This document shows, piece after piece, positions 21,808-33,340 of a stretch of 64,000 nt of DNA. The position numbers were made by a program, and so were the translations under genes. Numbering within the stretch: the first letter of the stretch is position 1; every line of letters begins with the position of its first letter. Source of the stretch: Aquilaria yunnanensis (Eukaryota; Streptophyta; Magnoliopsida; Malvales; Thymelaeaceae); contig CM077593.1 of NCBI GenBank assembly GCA_039654915.1, positions 60,022,501 through 60,086,500 of the forward strand, in the 5' to 3' direction. The notes beneath the pieces are model-generated. The model had not been told where the DNA came from. It saw nothing but the letters and a program-made list of their open reading frames with translations, and did no database searches.

Positions 21808-23178
21808 TGATGGGTTTCGGGAGCCAAATAGCGCAGCGGAATTTAACCGAAACCCTCCAGGATCCAAGTGAAACGGGGTAAACTTGGTGTTCGAAAATTT
21901 TCATACCTAATTTTTGGTTGAGATCTCTCACTCAACTGTAGAGTCGAATAACAAAACCTGAACAGTTGACGTGTTCAGGCTCTCTATGGTATCCACACGA
22001 GCCTCTTGGGATCACCACGCTTCACCACGTCCCTGCAGATGCGTTTCTCTTGCGCTCGCAGTGCTAGCTTACGTCCTCCAAGGAATTGCAAGAGAAGAGT
22101 GCAGCTGTCCTTTTGGGAGGCTAGGGCAAGGAGACCTGCGAATTTCTCACTAGAAGTTGTATTTATAGTGAGACTCAACTTCCAGGCCTAATCGCTTCCA
22201 AAGCCCTAATCCAATTAGGATTTAATTTCGGGCTTAATAATGGCTCAACTCTTGGGCCCATTATTAATACGAAATTAAAGTGAAACCATAACCCAAATAA
22301 TTAGCCCATGCACTTTAATGATCCAAATAGCTCTATGTGTGTGACCCAATAGGCTCTTATCACGTTGGCAATGATCATAAATCACATTTATTGTCTAGCA
22401 ACACATCATTGCTACCCAAGTGACAAGATTGTCGATGATTCGACTAAACCTTTATGATCATCAACAATATATGCCATTGTCCCTTTGTCCAAGATATCAA
22501 GACTAAGCACGAGACAAGGAATGTGTCACTCTCGTATAGCCCAATCTTTGGTTTCTTGATTACCGAGTAGACCAACTTAAACTGATGACATTGATTTCAT
22601 ATATCAACTCATCTGAGCATGGCCATGCATTTTTCTAAGTCTTACTCCCGTTACATAGGAGGGACAAATCCCATCTTGATCATACAAATCCCTCCGCATG
22701 ATATGTGACATACCCAATGACCTCCTTCAAGTTCACTCAGTTACGAGCAACAAAGGAAAGTATCAAAGTATGTGACTCATATGTAGGGAACCTTGATGAT
22801 CTTAGGTCGAAGGACTACATATACCATGATCACTATGAGAATCACTTTTGACACTCATATAACGATCCATGTAGTGTTCTCATGGTGGGTTAGTCTAGTA
22901 CACAAGTTCTCCAACTTGTACCCATATGTAGACTACATATATCATATTAGTCTCCACATATGCTAGTCGTTATGTATTATTGCAACCCCCTCCATAATAA
23001 TACTAGACCAGGGATGTTTAAGAATATCATTATTCTAGGGTTACAGTTATGTTTGTTAAGTTACACAGAAACAAAACAACAAACATAATTGCTGGATTAA
23101 TGCCTTAATAAAATATCATGACTCAATGTGCAAAAAATACAATCATCTCATGATTGGCTTTTGGGCACAACACTAACA
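21808..23178 (-). repeat. Copia-1 3' LTR
   Basis: Plus-strand ends TGATGGGTTTCGGGAGCC and CACAACACTAACA. The polypurine tract (minus AAGTGGGAGAT) adjoins at 23179-23189. A TATAAATA box (minus) lies at 22160-22167. Short open frames on the plus strand recur in every copy of this LTR and are not genes. Confidence 0.92.
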
Positions 23179-23189
23179 ATCTCCCACTT

Positions 23190-24568
23190 GCACTAAAGCC
23201 AATCATCCATTTATCTAATACCAACGGATCTAGAATGGCTATCATGCTTTTGCTGCGTAAGGGGCTTTGTCAGTGGATCAGCAATGTTGCTGTCTATCTA
23301 AGTTTTGCATATCCTTACAGCACCCCTCTCGATGATCTCCCTAATGAGATGATAGCGTCGGAGTATATGTTTGGATTGCTGGTGAGATCGAGGCTCCTTA
23401 GCTTGTGCGATTGCTCCATTGTTGTCATAATAGAGCTCTATCGGGTCGTCAATGCTTGGAACCACTCTAAGTTCAGTGATGAACTTCTTGATCCAAACTG
23501 CCTCCTTCGCAGCATCAAAGGCGGCAATGTACTCATATTCTGCTGTAGAGTCAGCTACTATCTCTTGCTTTGAATTCTTTCAGCTCACAGCACCACCACC
23601 AATACAAAACACATAACCAGATTGCGATCTAAAATCATCCTTATCAGATTGGAAGCTTGCATCGGTGTAACCTCTTACAACGAGCTCATCTTCACCTCCA
23701 AAGACCAAGAATGCATCCTTAGTCCTTCGTAAGTACTTAAGGATGTTCTTAACAACTGTCCAATAACTCTCACCAGGGTTCGATTGGTACCTACTCATCA
23801 TGGTCAAAGCATATGAGACATCGGGACGAGTACATATCATGGCATACATGATAGATCCAATTGCTGAGGCATATGGAATCTTACTCATGCGCTCTTTCTC
23901 CTCGGTTGTACTCGGACACTGAGATCTAGGAAGAGTGATACCATGTGACATGGGCAAGAATCCTTTCTTGGAATCTTGCAAGCTAAACCTCTTTAGCACC
24001 TTGTCAATATATGTACCTTGACTTAGTCCAAGAAGCTTTCTAGATCTATCTCTATAGATCCTGATGCCTAACACATAGGTTGCTTCACACAAGTCCTTCA
24101 TAGAGAAACATTTCCCTAGCCAAGTCTTCATAGACTGTAGCTCAGGAATGTTATTCCCGATGTGTAGTATGTCATCTACATACAACACCAAGAAGACAAT
24201 AGCGCTCCCACTAACCTTCTTGTAGACACAAGGTTCATCTTCATTTTTGATAAAACCAAACTCTTTGATTGCATCATCAAAATGAGGATTCCAACTTCAA
24301 GAAGCTTGCTTCAGTCCATAAATGGACCTTTGTAACTTGCACACTTTATTGGCATTCTCAGGAGTGACAAAACCCTCAGGTTGTGTCATGTACAGATCCT
24401 CAAGTAGCTTTCCATTTAGGAATGCAGTTTTGACATCCATTCGCCACATCTCATAATCATAGTGTGCAGCAATAGCAAACAAAATTCGGATGGATTAAGC
24501 ATAGCAACTGGTGAAAAAGTTTCATCATAGTCAATACCATGAATTTGGTTGAAACCTTTTGCAACCAA
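23190..24568 (-). pseudogene. Copia-1 reverse transcriptase and RNase H
   Basis: Shows MWRMDVKTAFLNGKLLEDLY, KLQRSIYGLKQAS, the catalytic YVDDIL and GYTDASFQSDKDD of copia RNase H. Stops: TGA near 24297 where Copia-2 has Arg (CGA), and TGA at 23580 where Copia-2 has Trp. A lost T near 24494 shifts the frame between SIRILFA and the upstream half. The final RNase H residues continue to about 23200. Confidence 0.92.
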
Positions 24569-26209
24569 TCATCCCTTAAAGGTAATCATATTACCATCCA
24601 TGTCAGTTTTCTTCTTGAAAACCCATTTGCACCCTATGGGTTTTACCCCTTCAGGTGGGTCAACCAAAGTCCCTACTTGGTTTTCATACATGGATTCCAT
24701 CTCGGATTTCATGGCCACTAGCCACTTTTCAGAGTCAGGCCCCGACATAGCTTGTTGGTAGGTTGTGGGCTCATCCTGATCCATGAGCATCACATCACCG
24801 GTGTGAGCCACGAGAAATCCATATCTCTCGGGCTCACGCCGAATCCTACCAGTCCTACGTGGGCTCTGTGCTACAGGAACAGACTCTTGAACCACAACAT
24901 CTTGTGGTGTCTGTTCAGGTTCCATTTCAGGTTCGATGTCTCCTTGTTGTTCTTGAATTTCTTCAAGTTCTACTTTCCACCCACTAGTTCCTTTAGAGAT
25001 AGACTCTTTCTCCAAAAAGGCACCAGTTCGAGCAACAAACACTTTTTGCTCAGAAGAATTGTAGAAATAGTAACCCTTTATTTCTTTGGGATACCCAACA
25101 AAAAGGCATTTTTGAGATTTGGGCCCTAGTTTGTCAAAGGATTGACGTTTCACATAAGCGTCACAGCCCCAAATCTTCATAAAAGACAAATTGGGACGCC
25201 TCCCACTCCATATCTCATATGTTGGCTTTTCAACCGATTTAGATGGAACTCGGTTTAGTGTGAAAGTGGTTGTCTCTAGAGCATGTCCCCGAAAGGAGTT
25301 TGGAAGGTCAGCTTGACTCATCATAGAGCAAACCATGTCTAACAGAGTTCGATTTCTCCTTTCAGAAACACCATTCCATTGAGGTGTACCTGGTGGAGTG
25401 AGTTGTGATACTATACCACACTCCTTCAGATAGTCAAGGAATTCTCGATCCAAGTACTCTCCACCTCGATCTGATTGAAGCACTTTAATACTCTTCCCGA
25501 GTTGATTCTCTACTTCATTCTTGAATTCTTTGAACTTTTCAAAGGATTCTGACTTCTGTCTCATGAGATACACATAGCCACATCTGCTGAAGTCATCAGT
25601 GAAAGTAATGAAGTATTGGAAACCTCCTCTAGCTTGTGTAGACATAGGGCCACATACATCACTATGTATGAGTCCTAGTAAGTTATTAGCCCTTTCACTT
25701 TGCCCTGTGAATGGGGCTTTGGTCATCTTGCCCAACAAACATGACTCACATGTCTCATATGATTCAAAATCAAATGAGTCCAAGAGTCCATCCTTATGGA
25801 GCTTGGATATGCGGGTCTCATTTATATGGCCCAAGCGACAGTGCCAGAGAAAGGTCGGGTTTGAATCATTTAATCTGACCTTCTTGGTATTCACATTATA
25901 GATTGGATCTTCGAGGTCTAGAACATACAACCCATTGCTAAGTTGACCACTACTATAAAAGATTTCATTCAAATAAATAGAACAACATTTGTCCTTTATT
26001 ATAAATGAAAAATCTTTCTTGTCCAAACAAGAAACAAAAATCAAATTTCTACTAATAGTAGGCACAAAGTAGCAGTTGTCTAATTCTAAAACTAATCCAC
26101 TAGGCAAAGTGAGAACATAAGTCCGTATGGCTAAGGCAGCAACCCTTGCTCCATTTCCAACACATAGGTCCACTTCACTTCGGGCCAATCTTCTACTTCT
26201 ACTTAGATC
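24569..26209 (-). pseudogene. Copia-1 integrase with pre-integrase domain and start of reverse transcriptase
   Basis: A long open frame (539 codons, 24569-26188) after one TAG. It holds the end of the protease (SGLVLELDNCYFVP), the pre-integrase domain with LWHCRLGHINETRI and CESCLLGKM (HHCC), and the DDE core: Asp in IHSDVCGPM, Asp in QSDRGGEYL, Glu in NGVSERRNRTLL. It also holds GCDAYV, the Glu-rich hinge and the reverse transcriptase opening GCKWVFKKK. It would insert cDNA into chromosomes. Confidence 0.93.
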
Positions 26210-27142
26210 CTACACATTTGCACAAATGTGAGATCCACATCCAGTATCCAATACCCAAGATGAGGAAGTAGAAAAGTTAGCCTCTATAACAAGAATACCT
26301 GAAGTGGAAGTCTGACTTCCCTTTTCCTTAGCAAGTTCTTCAAGATAGAGCTTGCAGTTGTGCTTCCAGTGTCCAGGTTGCTTACAATGGAAGCACTCCC
26401 CTTCCTTTGCCACATCACCCTTTGGTTTCAGTGCAGCTGAAGAAGAACTAGCATTGGACTTTCCATTAGCTTTATCCTTCTTCTTGTTGGTTTTTCTCTT
26501 TCCCTTGCCCTTTTGAACCATCAAAATGGGCTTAGCCTTCTTAATGTTTTGCTCAGCAGTTCTCAACATGTTGAGCAATTCAGGAAGGGACTTGTCAAGG
26601 TCATTCATGTTATAGTTCATGACGAACTGACTGTAGCTTTTAGGCAACGATTGTAAGACTACATCTATGGCCAACTCTTTTTGAAGAACAAATCCCAAAT
26701 TCTCAAGATTCTCAATGTACCCAATCATCTTGAGCACATGAGGACCCACGGGACTTCCTTCAAAGATCTTGCGCTGAAACAATGCCTTAGAGGTCTCAAA
26801 GCTCTCATGCCTAGCTTGCTCTTGGAAAAGCATTTTGAGATGTTCGATCATATTGAACGCCCCTATGTTCTCATGTTTCTTCTGAAGCTCAGATTCCATG
26901 GTAATAAGCATGAGGCATGCAACATCCAAAGCATCATCAGAATGCCTCTTGTGAGCATCCCTTTCAGCTCTTGGAGCAGTGGCAGCAGGCTCATTCGGAA
27001 TGGGCTGCTCTAGGACATAATCCTTTCTCTTTTATTTGAGGACTATCCTCAAGTTTTGGTACCATTTGAGAAAGTTGGTCCCATTCAGTTTTTCCTTCTC
27101 AAGGATCGATCGTAATGAAAGTGTCGGTGTGTTTTGTGCCAT
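26210..27142 (-). pseudogene. Copia-1 gag and protease active site
   Basis: The start ATG is at 27142 (MAQNTPTLSLRSIL). A TAA near 27036 (CAA expected, from LKQKRKD) breaks it early. From 26929 the frame is open through the UBN2-type gag, the CCHC knuckle CFHCKQPGHWKHNC and the protease site WVLDTGCGSHICANV. It ends in a TAG where Copia-2 has a Gln codon. Gag packages the RNA. Confidence 0.92.
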
Positions 27143-28695
27143 GGTTATCTACAACAGTAAATATGTAGTGTAAGAGTCATGTATTTTAATTCATTTAACA
27201 AGGACTTTTATTAAATGATACTCCTACTATTTTCCTCAAAATAATAACCCTCGATATTATTTCGGAACACCTCGGCACTAAGGTATTCTAGTGGGCAAAG
27301 ATCCATATTTGACCACAACTTGAGTCAGCTTTGGCTTTTCTCTCAAGTTACAGCTATTTAGGTAGGCAACTCCTTGCCAATTGCATCTTATGCAACTCTT
27401 GGACAGTTGGGTGAACAACACTTGTCCAAGCTCATCCCATGAGCTTAAGCCCAACTCTATGCCTTTAATTCACTGATCCTATTAGGATGACTTAGTTAAG
27501 TCGGACCCAAAGTTAGCAATTTGGATATCACTATTATCCCATCGCACCTTACCAAGATGAACATAGGTGCTTTGCTTTGGCAAACCCACCTAATGTTGAT
27601 CAAAGTCTTGACGAGTGCCAACATTTGGAAGGCATCACATTTGATGACTTAATATTTGTTTGAGGGATTTTTCATTTGATTTCACCAATTTGTTATCTCC
27701 GGTTGTTTTATACATGCATCACATACAAATATAAAACATGCATCTCATGCGTTCAAGAAAGTAAACGTGACATGGTTATAGCCCAAACTATGCAATATTC
27801 TCAAGCCAATGAGAATATCATAAAAGCCTAAGAAAAGAAAAGAGTCTTCACAAGCTCCTTCTCTTCCATTCTTGGCTACCCTTTTGTTGTCACCCCCCTT
27901 CGACATACCACCTTGGATGATCCTTGGACATATCACCTTGGATGAGCCCATAATGCACCATTACATCAATAATAGAAACCTCGAGTTACATTCGAGGGGA
28001 GTAAGGTGAGAAGAGAATGTACAATGAGAGTGATAAGAAAAGGCACGACTCGTAGGCCGTATTTACAAGTACAACCAATCAAGGGCTATAACCATGCACC
28101 ATGCTTCAAACACCAATCAGCATATCATGTCAAATCTCATTCAACAAAGATGCATGCCAAATTTCACGCATTAATTAACCAGTTTTTATTTATGTGGCGC
28201 TTCGCATAGAGCGGTCCCGCTGGCCGGTCAGCGGGCGGTGGTTCTGCTGACCAGTCAGCAGACAGGGTCAAAGGGAGTCGCCCTTGCAGGGGGTGTGGGG
28301 GGCAGCGCCCGCCGGCACAAAAAATTGCCATACAATTGCTTAGCCATAAATCTTCTATTTCGAGCAAGTAGGCACCCAAGACTCCTCCATTCTAGCCACC
28401 AAAAATACCTTACTTTCGATGCCCGAACAGGCCAAATCCGAACAAACCTAGGGTTTTTGCAACTATTGTAAGAATCCTAATCCATATAGGTATCTCATAC
28501 CTATCAATTTCGGGTTAATCTCATTAACCAATTTGTGTCTTTTCTTCATATATCTCATAAGTTCATTACGAATTCCGGTTTCATGCATCATCAATCAATC
28601 TAATTAATCATGGCCGAAAAGCAACCGAACACATAGCATCATGCGATTCAACACTCAATCCCGATTTAGGGTTTCACCAGTAGCTCTAATACCAC
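27143..28695 (-). other. Copia-1 5' leader and primer site
   Basis: About 1.5 kb of untranslated leader. A primer site TGGTATTAGAGC (minus, 28683-28694) is one mismatch from the tRNA-iMet form. A 24-bp unit with CCTTGGATGA is repeated at 27905-27945. A GC-rich insert at 28208-28320 carries two near-palindromes (GCTGGCCGGTCAGC and CTGCTGACCAGTCAGCAG). Most of that insert is absent from Copia-2. No gene is seen. Confidence 0.75.
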
Positions 28696-30112
28696 TGATT
28701 GGTTTCCGGAGCCAAACAGCGCAGCGGAATTTAACCGAAACCCTGCAGGATCCAAGTGAAACGGGGTAAACCGGGTGTTCAAAAATTTTCATACCTAATT
28801 TTCGGTTGAGATCTCTCACTCAACTGTAGATTCGAATCTCAAAACCTGAACAATTGACATGTTCAGGCTCTCTATGGTATCCACACGAGCCTCTCGGGAT
28901 CACCACACTTCCACCACGTCCCGGCAGATGCGTTTCTCTTGCGCTCGCAGTGCTAGCTTACGTCCTCCAAGGAATTGCAAGAGAAGAGTGCGGCTGTCCT
29001 TTTGGGAGGCTAGGGCAAGGAGACCTGCGAATTTCTCACTAGAAGTTGTATTTATAGTGAGACTCAACTTTCAGGCCTAATGGGTTTTAAAGCCCTAATC
29101 CAATTAGGATTTAATTTCAGGATTAATAATGGCTCAACTCATGGGCCCACTATTAATACGAAATTAAAGTGAAACCATAACCCAAATAATTAGCCCATGC
29201 ATTCTAATGATCCAAATAGCTCTATGTGTGTGACCCAATAAGCTCTTATCACGTTGGCAATGATCATAAATCACATTTATGATCACAAGCAATGAGCGGT
29301 GTCTAGCAACACATCATTGCTACCCAAGTGACAAGATTGTCGATGATTCGACTAAACCTTTATGATCATCACCGATATATGCCATTGTTCCTTTGTCCAA
29401 GATATCAAAACTAAGCACGAGACATGGAATGTGTCACTCTCGTATAGCCCAATCTTTGGTTTCTTGATTACCGAGTAGACCAACTTAAACCGATGACATT
29501 GATATCATATATCAACTCATCTGAGCATGGCCATGCATTTTTCTAAGTCTTACTCTATCAAGGGGCCCGAGGATATCACTTCAGTTACATAGGAGGGAAA
29601 AATCCCATCTTCATCATACAAATCCCTCCGTACGATATGTCACATACCCAATGACCTCCTTCAAGTTCACTCAGTTACGAGCAACAAAGGAAAGTATCAA
29701 AGTATGTGACTCACATGTAGGGAACCTTGATGATCTTAGGTCGAAGGACTACATATACCATGATCACTATGAGAATCACTTATGACACTCATATAACGAT
29801 CCATGTAGTGATCTCATGGTGGGTCGGTCCAGTACACAAGTTCTCCAACTTGTACCCATATGTAGACTACATATCTCATATTAGTCTCCACATATGCTAG
29901 TCATTATGTATTATTGTAACCCGCTCCACAATAATACTAGACCAGGGACGTTTAAGAATATCATTATTCTAGGGTCACAATTATGTTTGTTAAGTTACGC
30001 AGAAACAAAACAACAAACATAATTGCTGGATTAATGCCTTAATAAAATATCATGACTCAATGTGCAAAAAATACAATCATCTCGTGATTGGCTTTTGGTC
30101 ACAACACTAACA
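28696..30112 (-). repeat. Copia-1 5' LTR
   Basis: Ends TGATTGGTTTCCGGAGCC and CACAACACTAACA, 1417 bp, TATAAATA box (minus) at 29049-29056. The right flank is GAATG. Confidence 0.92.
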
Positions 30113-30307
30113 GAATGTCCTACCAAAATTGAAAATTTTTAGCCATCATAACTATAGTGACACAGCACCACAGTTGTCAATGCTCGAACACATTTTCATG
30201 GCACTAGCAATGCTTCGCGACTACCTGCGAAAACCCAGAATTTCCAATTTTCCTGCTTTGAAATTTGATGACTTACCAAACATACTAAACATGCTTGGAA
30301 GGCCTTC

Positions 30308-30934
30308 TGATAGCCAAAGTGCTATCGCCCCGGTCACCAGAGGCCCCTGAAAAAGAGGAAGTCAAACTCTTGAGGTACACGATCTCGGTAGCCCGCCAAT
30401 ACCAACCTCAGAGTATCGCCTCCATCGGGAAGACGACTGAACCAACTTCGGGGGGGAAGGACCAGCCATCTTCTGCTGGGAAAGCCCCCCAAAGGAGTAA
30501 CTTCGGAGCCAGGGAATTCCTCGAGATTCCCTATATCAAGGTAATGGCCACCATTAGGAGGACTTTCTCTCTCCCTCTTCTTTCCACCCTCAAGAGGAGA
30601 CGGCAGGCAAGAACCTTTTGCCCTAACTACTCCCTCTCCACCCCCCAAAGCATTGACTTGGGCGTCGGAGGCTGCTCCCCGAAAAATCACTCCGGGGACT
30701 TCCTAACCCCTGTTTTCTAAGTGTTTTAGGCAGGTCCTTCGGAGGAATCCCCGTTTCGGGCTCTCTCCCACACCGGAAGTCCTTCTCGGCCTCACCGTGC
30801 CTCCCACACAAGGATGCTGCCGGCCATTACAGGTGATCCCCACAGACCACCTTCTGTCGGGACTCGCCTGTACCTCTTGAAGTCCCTGCCGCATTCACCA
30901 CGACACACAATGGAGATGATGCTGATGGGCATCA
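30308..30934 (+). repeat. Tat-family solo LTR (627 bp), TSD CCTTC
   Basis: Begins TGATAGCCAAAG and ends GATGGGCATCA, matching the ends of the solo LTR at 44974-45832. Flanked by CCTTC at 30303-30307 and 30935-30939. It is over 200 bp shorter than the other solo copies and lacks a clear G-box/TATA pair, so it is a deleted or distinct subfamily copy. A second CCTTC at 30850 is coincidental, since the terminus there does not match. Confidence 0.85.
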
Positions 30935-31913
30935 CCTTCAAACTCCATACACCTATAAAACATGTTGCAAAGATTTCAACCAACTATCACACGGATTCCT
31001 ATGATGCATTATAACCTCACTCCAAGCTCGACAAACCTAGTAGTCCACCATGATCAAACTAGCCCACTAACTAATGATGTTGCCAAATCTACTTGATTTC
31101 ATCAAGCAAACACAACCCAATAACATTAATTAAACTTGAAAGCATAACTCCCTGACCTTAACTTCAACTCACAAGCAAGAAACAAGCAACCCTTCCTCAA
31201 GAACGCAAGTTCCACAAAGTTCTTCTAAGTTCCAAGCAACCAAAGGTACAAAACACATAATTACTAACTTCTAACTAAAACCCAAGCTGCCAATCAACTA
31301 ATAAACAAGAACTCACCAAGAAAAAAAGTGTTACCTCGCATAAAAAATAGAAGATGGTGGAAAACATGGTTCTAAGCTCCAAAAACATGAAATTCTACTT
31401 GGAACAAGCTTCCTATAGCTTATACTCCCTTAGTAGCTTCAATTTCCACCAAATACTTTTGGTTTTGGGCATCAATTGATGAAGAAATGGTCGGGAGAAG
31501 GATTAGCTCGGCTTTGGAGTGGAAATGGCAGCCATCCTTCACCTATACCATGTTTTATAGCCTCAAATCATCACAACCCACCAAAGTATTTAAAAAGTTA
31601 CAAATAAGCCCCATTCCTTAGGTAACCTTAGTCAAAGTTGGTCAAACCTTGTTTATTTGAACTAATTTTGGGTTAAGGTTAAAATTTAAGTCTTTAAAAG
31701 TCATTTTTACCACTTGGGAACCCGTCCGACTATTCAAGATGCAAAATTATCATTTTGCCCCTGAACCTCATTTAGTGCCTTAACTTTCTCAGAACTTAGT
31801 TAACCTTGCTAAACTTACCTATTCTTGCTATTTGAACTTGAAATAAGGTTCCAAACAAAGTTTTAAACACTTTACCTTCATTACTTAAGCCTCCCACTAG
31901 GAGAGCCATTACA

Positions 31914-31928
31914 TTCTCCCCTCATTTT
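31914..31928 (-). other. Element A polypurine tract
   Basis: Minus strand ATGAGGGGAGAA directly before the LTR start TGTAATGG. It identifies the LTR to its left as the 3' LTR of A. Confidence 0.8.
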
Positions 31929-31974
31929 GGAATTTGGTCACCCAAATTTTGCTGTACCTACAGAAAAACATTAG

Positions 31975-32200
31975 GATATAATTTCAGCATATCCTGCTCC
32001 GTCTCCTAAGTAGCTTCCTCTTCATAATGGTTTGACCAAAGAATCTTAACCATTGGAATCCACTTGGTCAGAAGTTTCTTAACTTGTCTATCAAGAATCT
32101 AAATGAGTTTCACACCGTAGGTCAACTCTTCCTAAATGTGCACCATTAAAGGATTAACTACTTGCCCCGGTTCCACAGTGCATTTCCTTAGAAGGCTAAC
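31975..32200 (-). pseudogene. Element A chromodomain
   Basis: Reads ILDRQVKKLLTKWIPMVKIL, then WSNHYEEEAT, then TAG in place of Trp, then ETEQDMLKLYPN. This is the type II chromodomain at the integrase C-terminus of plant chromoviruses, thought to direct insertion to heterochromatin. One in-frame stop is visible. Confidence 0.85.
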
Positions 32201-33340
32201 ATGAAAAATAGGTCATGCTTTTGAGACATGTTAGGCAGTAAAGCCAACTGATAAGCAACCTTCCCTATATCCCCAAAACTTCATAAGGACTAATGTACCT
32301 AGGGGCTAACTTACCCTTTTGTCCAAACTGGGTAAGTCCTTTCATGGGAGACACTTTAAAAAGTACTTTATCACCAACTTCAAAACTCAAATCTCTTCTC
32401 CCCTGATTCATATACTTAGTCTATCGGCCATTAGGTAATTTAACATACTTCTAGATCAACTTAATCTTTTTTGTGGTATCAGCTATAATTTCAGGTCCGA
32501 TGACTACCCTAGCTAAAGAGTCTTCCCAACAATGGGGTGTCATCCACCGCCTATGATACAATGCCTCGTATGGTACCATACATATAATAGTTTGGTTACT
32601 ATTATTATAAGCATATTTGATGAGTGGTGGGTGTTGATCCCTATCACCTCTGAAGTCAATAGCACACATTTGCAACATATCTTCCAAAATTTGAATCACT
32701 CCATTAGATTGTCTATCAGTCTGAGGATGGAAGGCAATACTTGGGCTAACCTTACTCCATAATCCATCCTGGAAAGAATTCTGAAACCTTGACATAATCT
32801 GAGGATCTCTATTAGATACGATATAATCTAGTATACCATGCAACCTTACGATCTCCTTCACATACAATTGAGCCAACCTTTCCGAAGTATAAGCAATCCT
32901 TATGGGTATCATGTTTGCTGATTTAGTCAACCTATTCACCACCACCCACATAGCATCAGGCTAACTTCGGGTGTTTGGTAACCTTACTAGGAAATCCATG
33001 GTAATGAAACACACTTCCTTTCTAGTAGAGGCAAACTCTAAAATGTACCAACTGGTTTTTGATGTTCAGCTTTGACCATCTGGCATGTCAAACACTTAGC
33101 GACATGTCCTGCCACCTCCTTCTTGAGTCCTGACCACCAGAAATGTGTCTTCAGATCATGATATATCTTACTAACACTTTGGTGAACACTTAACTTACTT
33201 TTATGTGCCTCTGTAGGACTTGCTGCCTAAGTCCCTCCATATTCGGCACATAGAGCCAATCTCTGTGGTGTAATATTCCATTTTGTACTAGAACACCTTC
33301 CTTACAGTACTGAGTCTCTCTTTTCTAGAAACTTTCTTCA
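32201..33340 (-). pseudogene. Element A integrase
   Basis: The open piece 32451-32951 covers the catalytic core: VVVNRLTKSANMIPI, VSNRDPQIMSRF (the usual SDRDP has Asp changed to Asn at one place) and AFHPQTDRQSNGVIQILEDM with the Glu position replaced. The zinc-finger part upstream (33000-33340) is broken by stops. Loss of these acidic residues would abolish DDE catalysis even without the stops. Confidence 0.83.

Larger units (their letters stand above)
21808..30112 (-). mobile_element. Copia-1: Ty1/copia element, complete but decayed
   Basis: LTRs at 21808-23178 (1371 bp) and 28696-30112 (1417 bp) bound gag, protease, integrase, reverse transcriptase and RNase H in copia order on the minus strand. 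Flanks are GAAAG and GAATG, one mismatch. The left LTR lacks two short segments (46 bp in total), near 22390 and 22646, that the right one has. The gag style and LTR length suggest a Tork/TAR/Angela-type copia lineage, which I cannot settle without a tree. At least four in-frame stops and a frameshift disable it. Confidence 0.92.
20580..31913 (-). repeat. Tekay-type LTR between F and A, interrupted by Copia-1 and a Tat solo LTR
   Basis: The LTR start on the minus strand is TGTAATGGCTC at 31913, preceded by the polypurine tract of element A. The left part (20580-21807) aligns with the end of LTR C read in reverse: GGGCCCTGCCCAGAAAGCC next to CTGAGAACC-type blocks, then ATGCATG and TTTGACTT blocks. 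Removing Copia-1 and the Tat LTR leaves about 2.4 kb. It stands at the 3' side of A and the 5' side of F, both on the minus strand. The left boundary is good to about 15 bp. Confidence 0.7.

Noticed and set aside
21971..22191. A recurring 60-73-codon plus-strand frame (also at 28854-29080, 41828-42049, 63446-63672) that could pass for a conserved small gene
   Set aside because: It lies at the same place in each copy of one copia LTR, antisense to the element. Its recurrence is explained by LTR copying, and several LTR copies break it.
27895..27951. Short tandem repeat in the Copia-1 leader as a satellite or CRISPR-like array
   Set aside because: Only two imperfect units of about 24 bp, shared with Copia-2. 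No spacer structure, and this is plant DNA.
28164..28379. A 71-codon minus frame over the GC-rich Copia-1 leader insert
   Set aside because: Low-complexity Pro/Leu-rich reading of the palindromic GC-rich stretch, absent from Copia-2.
30850..30854. CCTTC at 30850 as the right TSD of the Tat solo LTR
   Set aside because: The next CCTTC at 30935 directly follows GGGCATCA, the same terminus as the solo LTR at 45832, so that boundary is better.
30129..31014. A possible split host gene around the Tat solo LTR (plus-strand frames 30129-30350 and 30814-31014)
   Set aside because: The flanks belong to the Tekay LTR between F and A, and with the correct LTR end at 30934 the two pieces do not join in frame.
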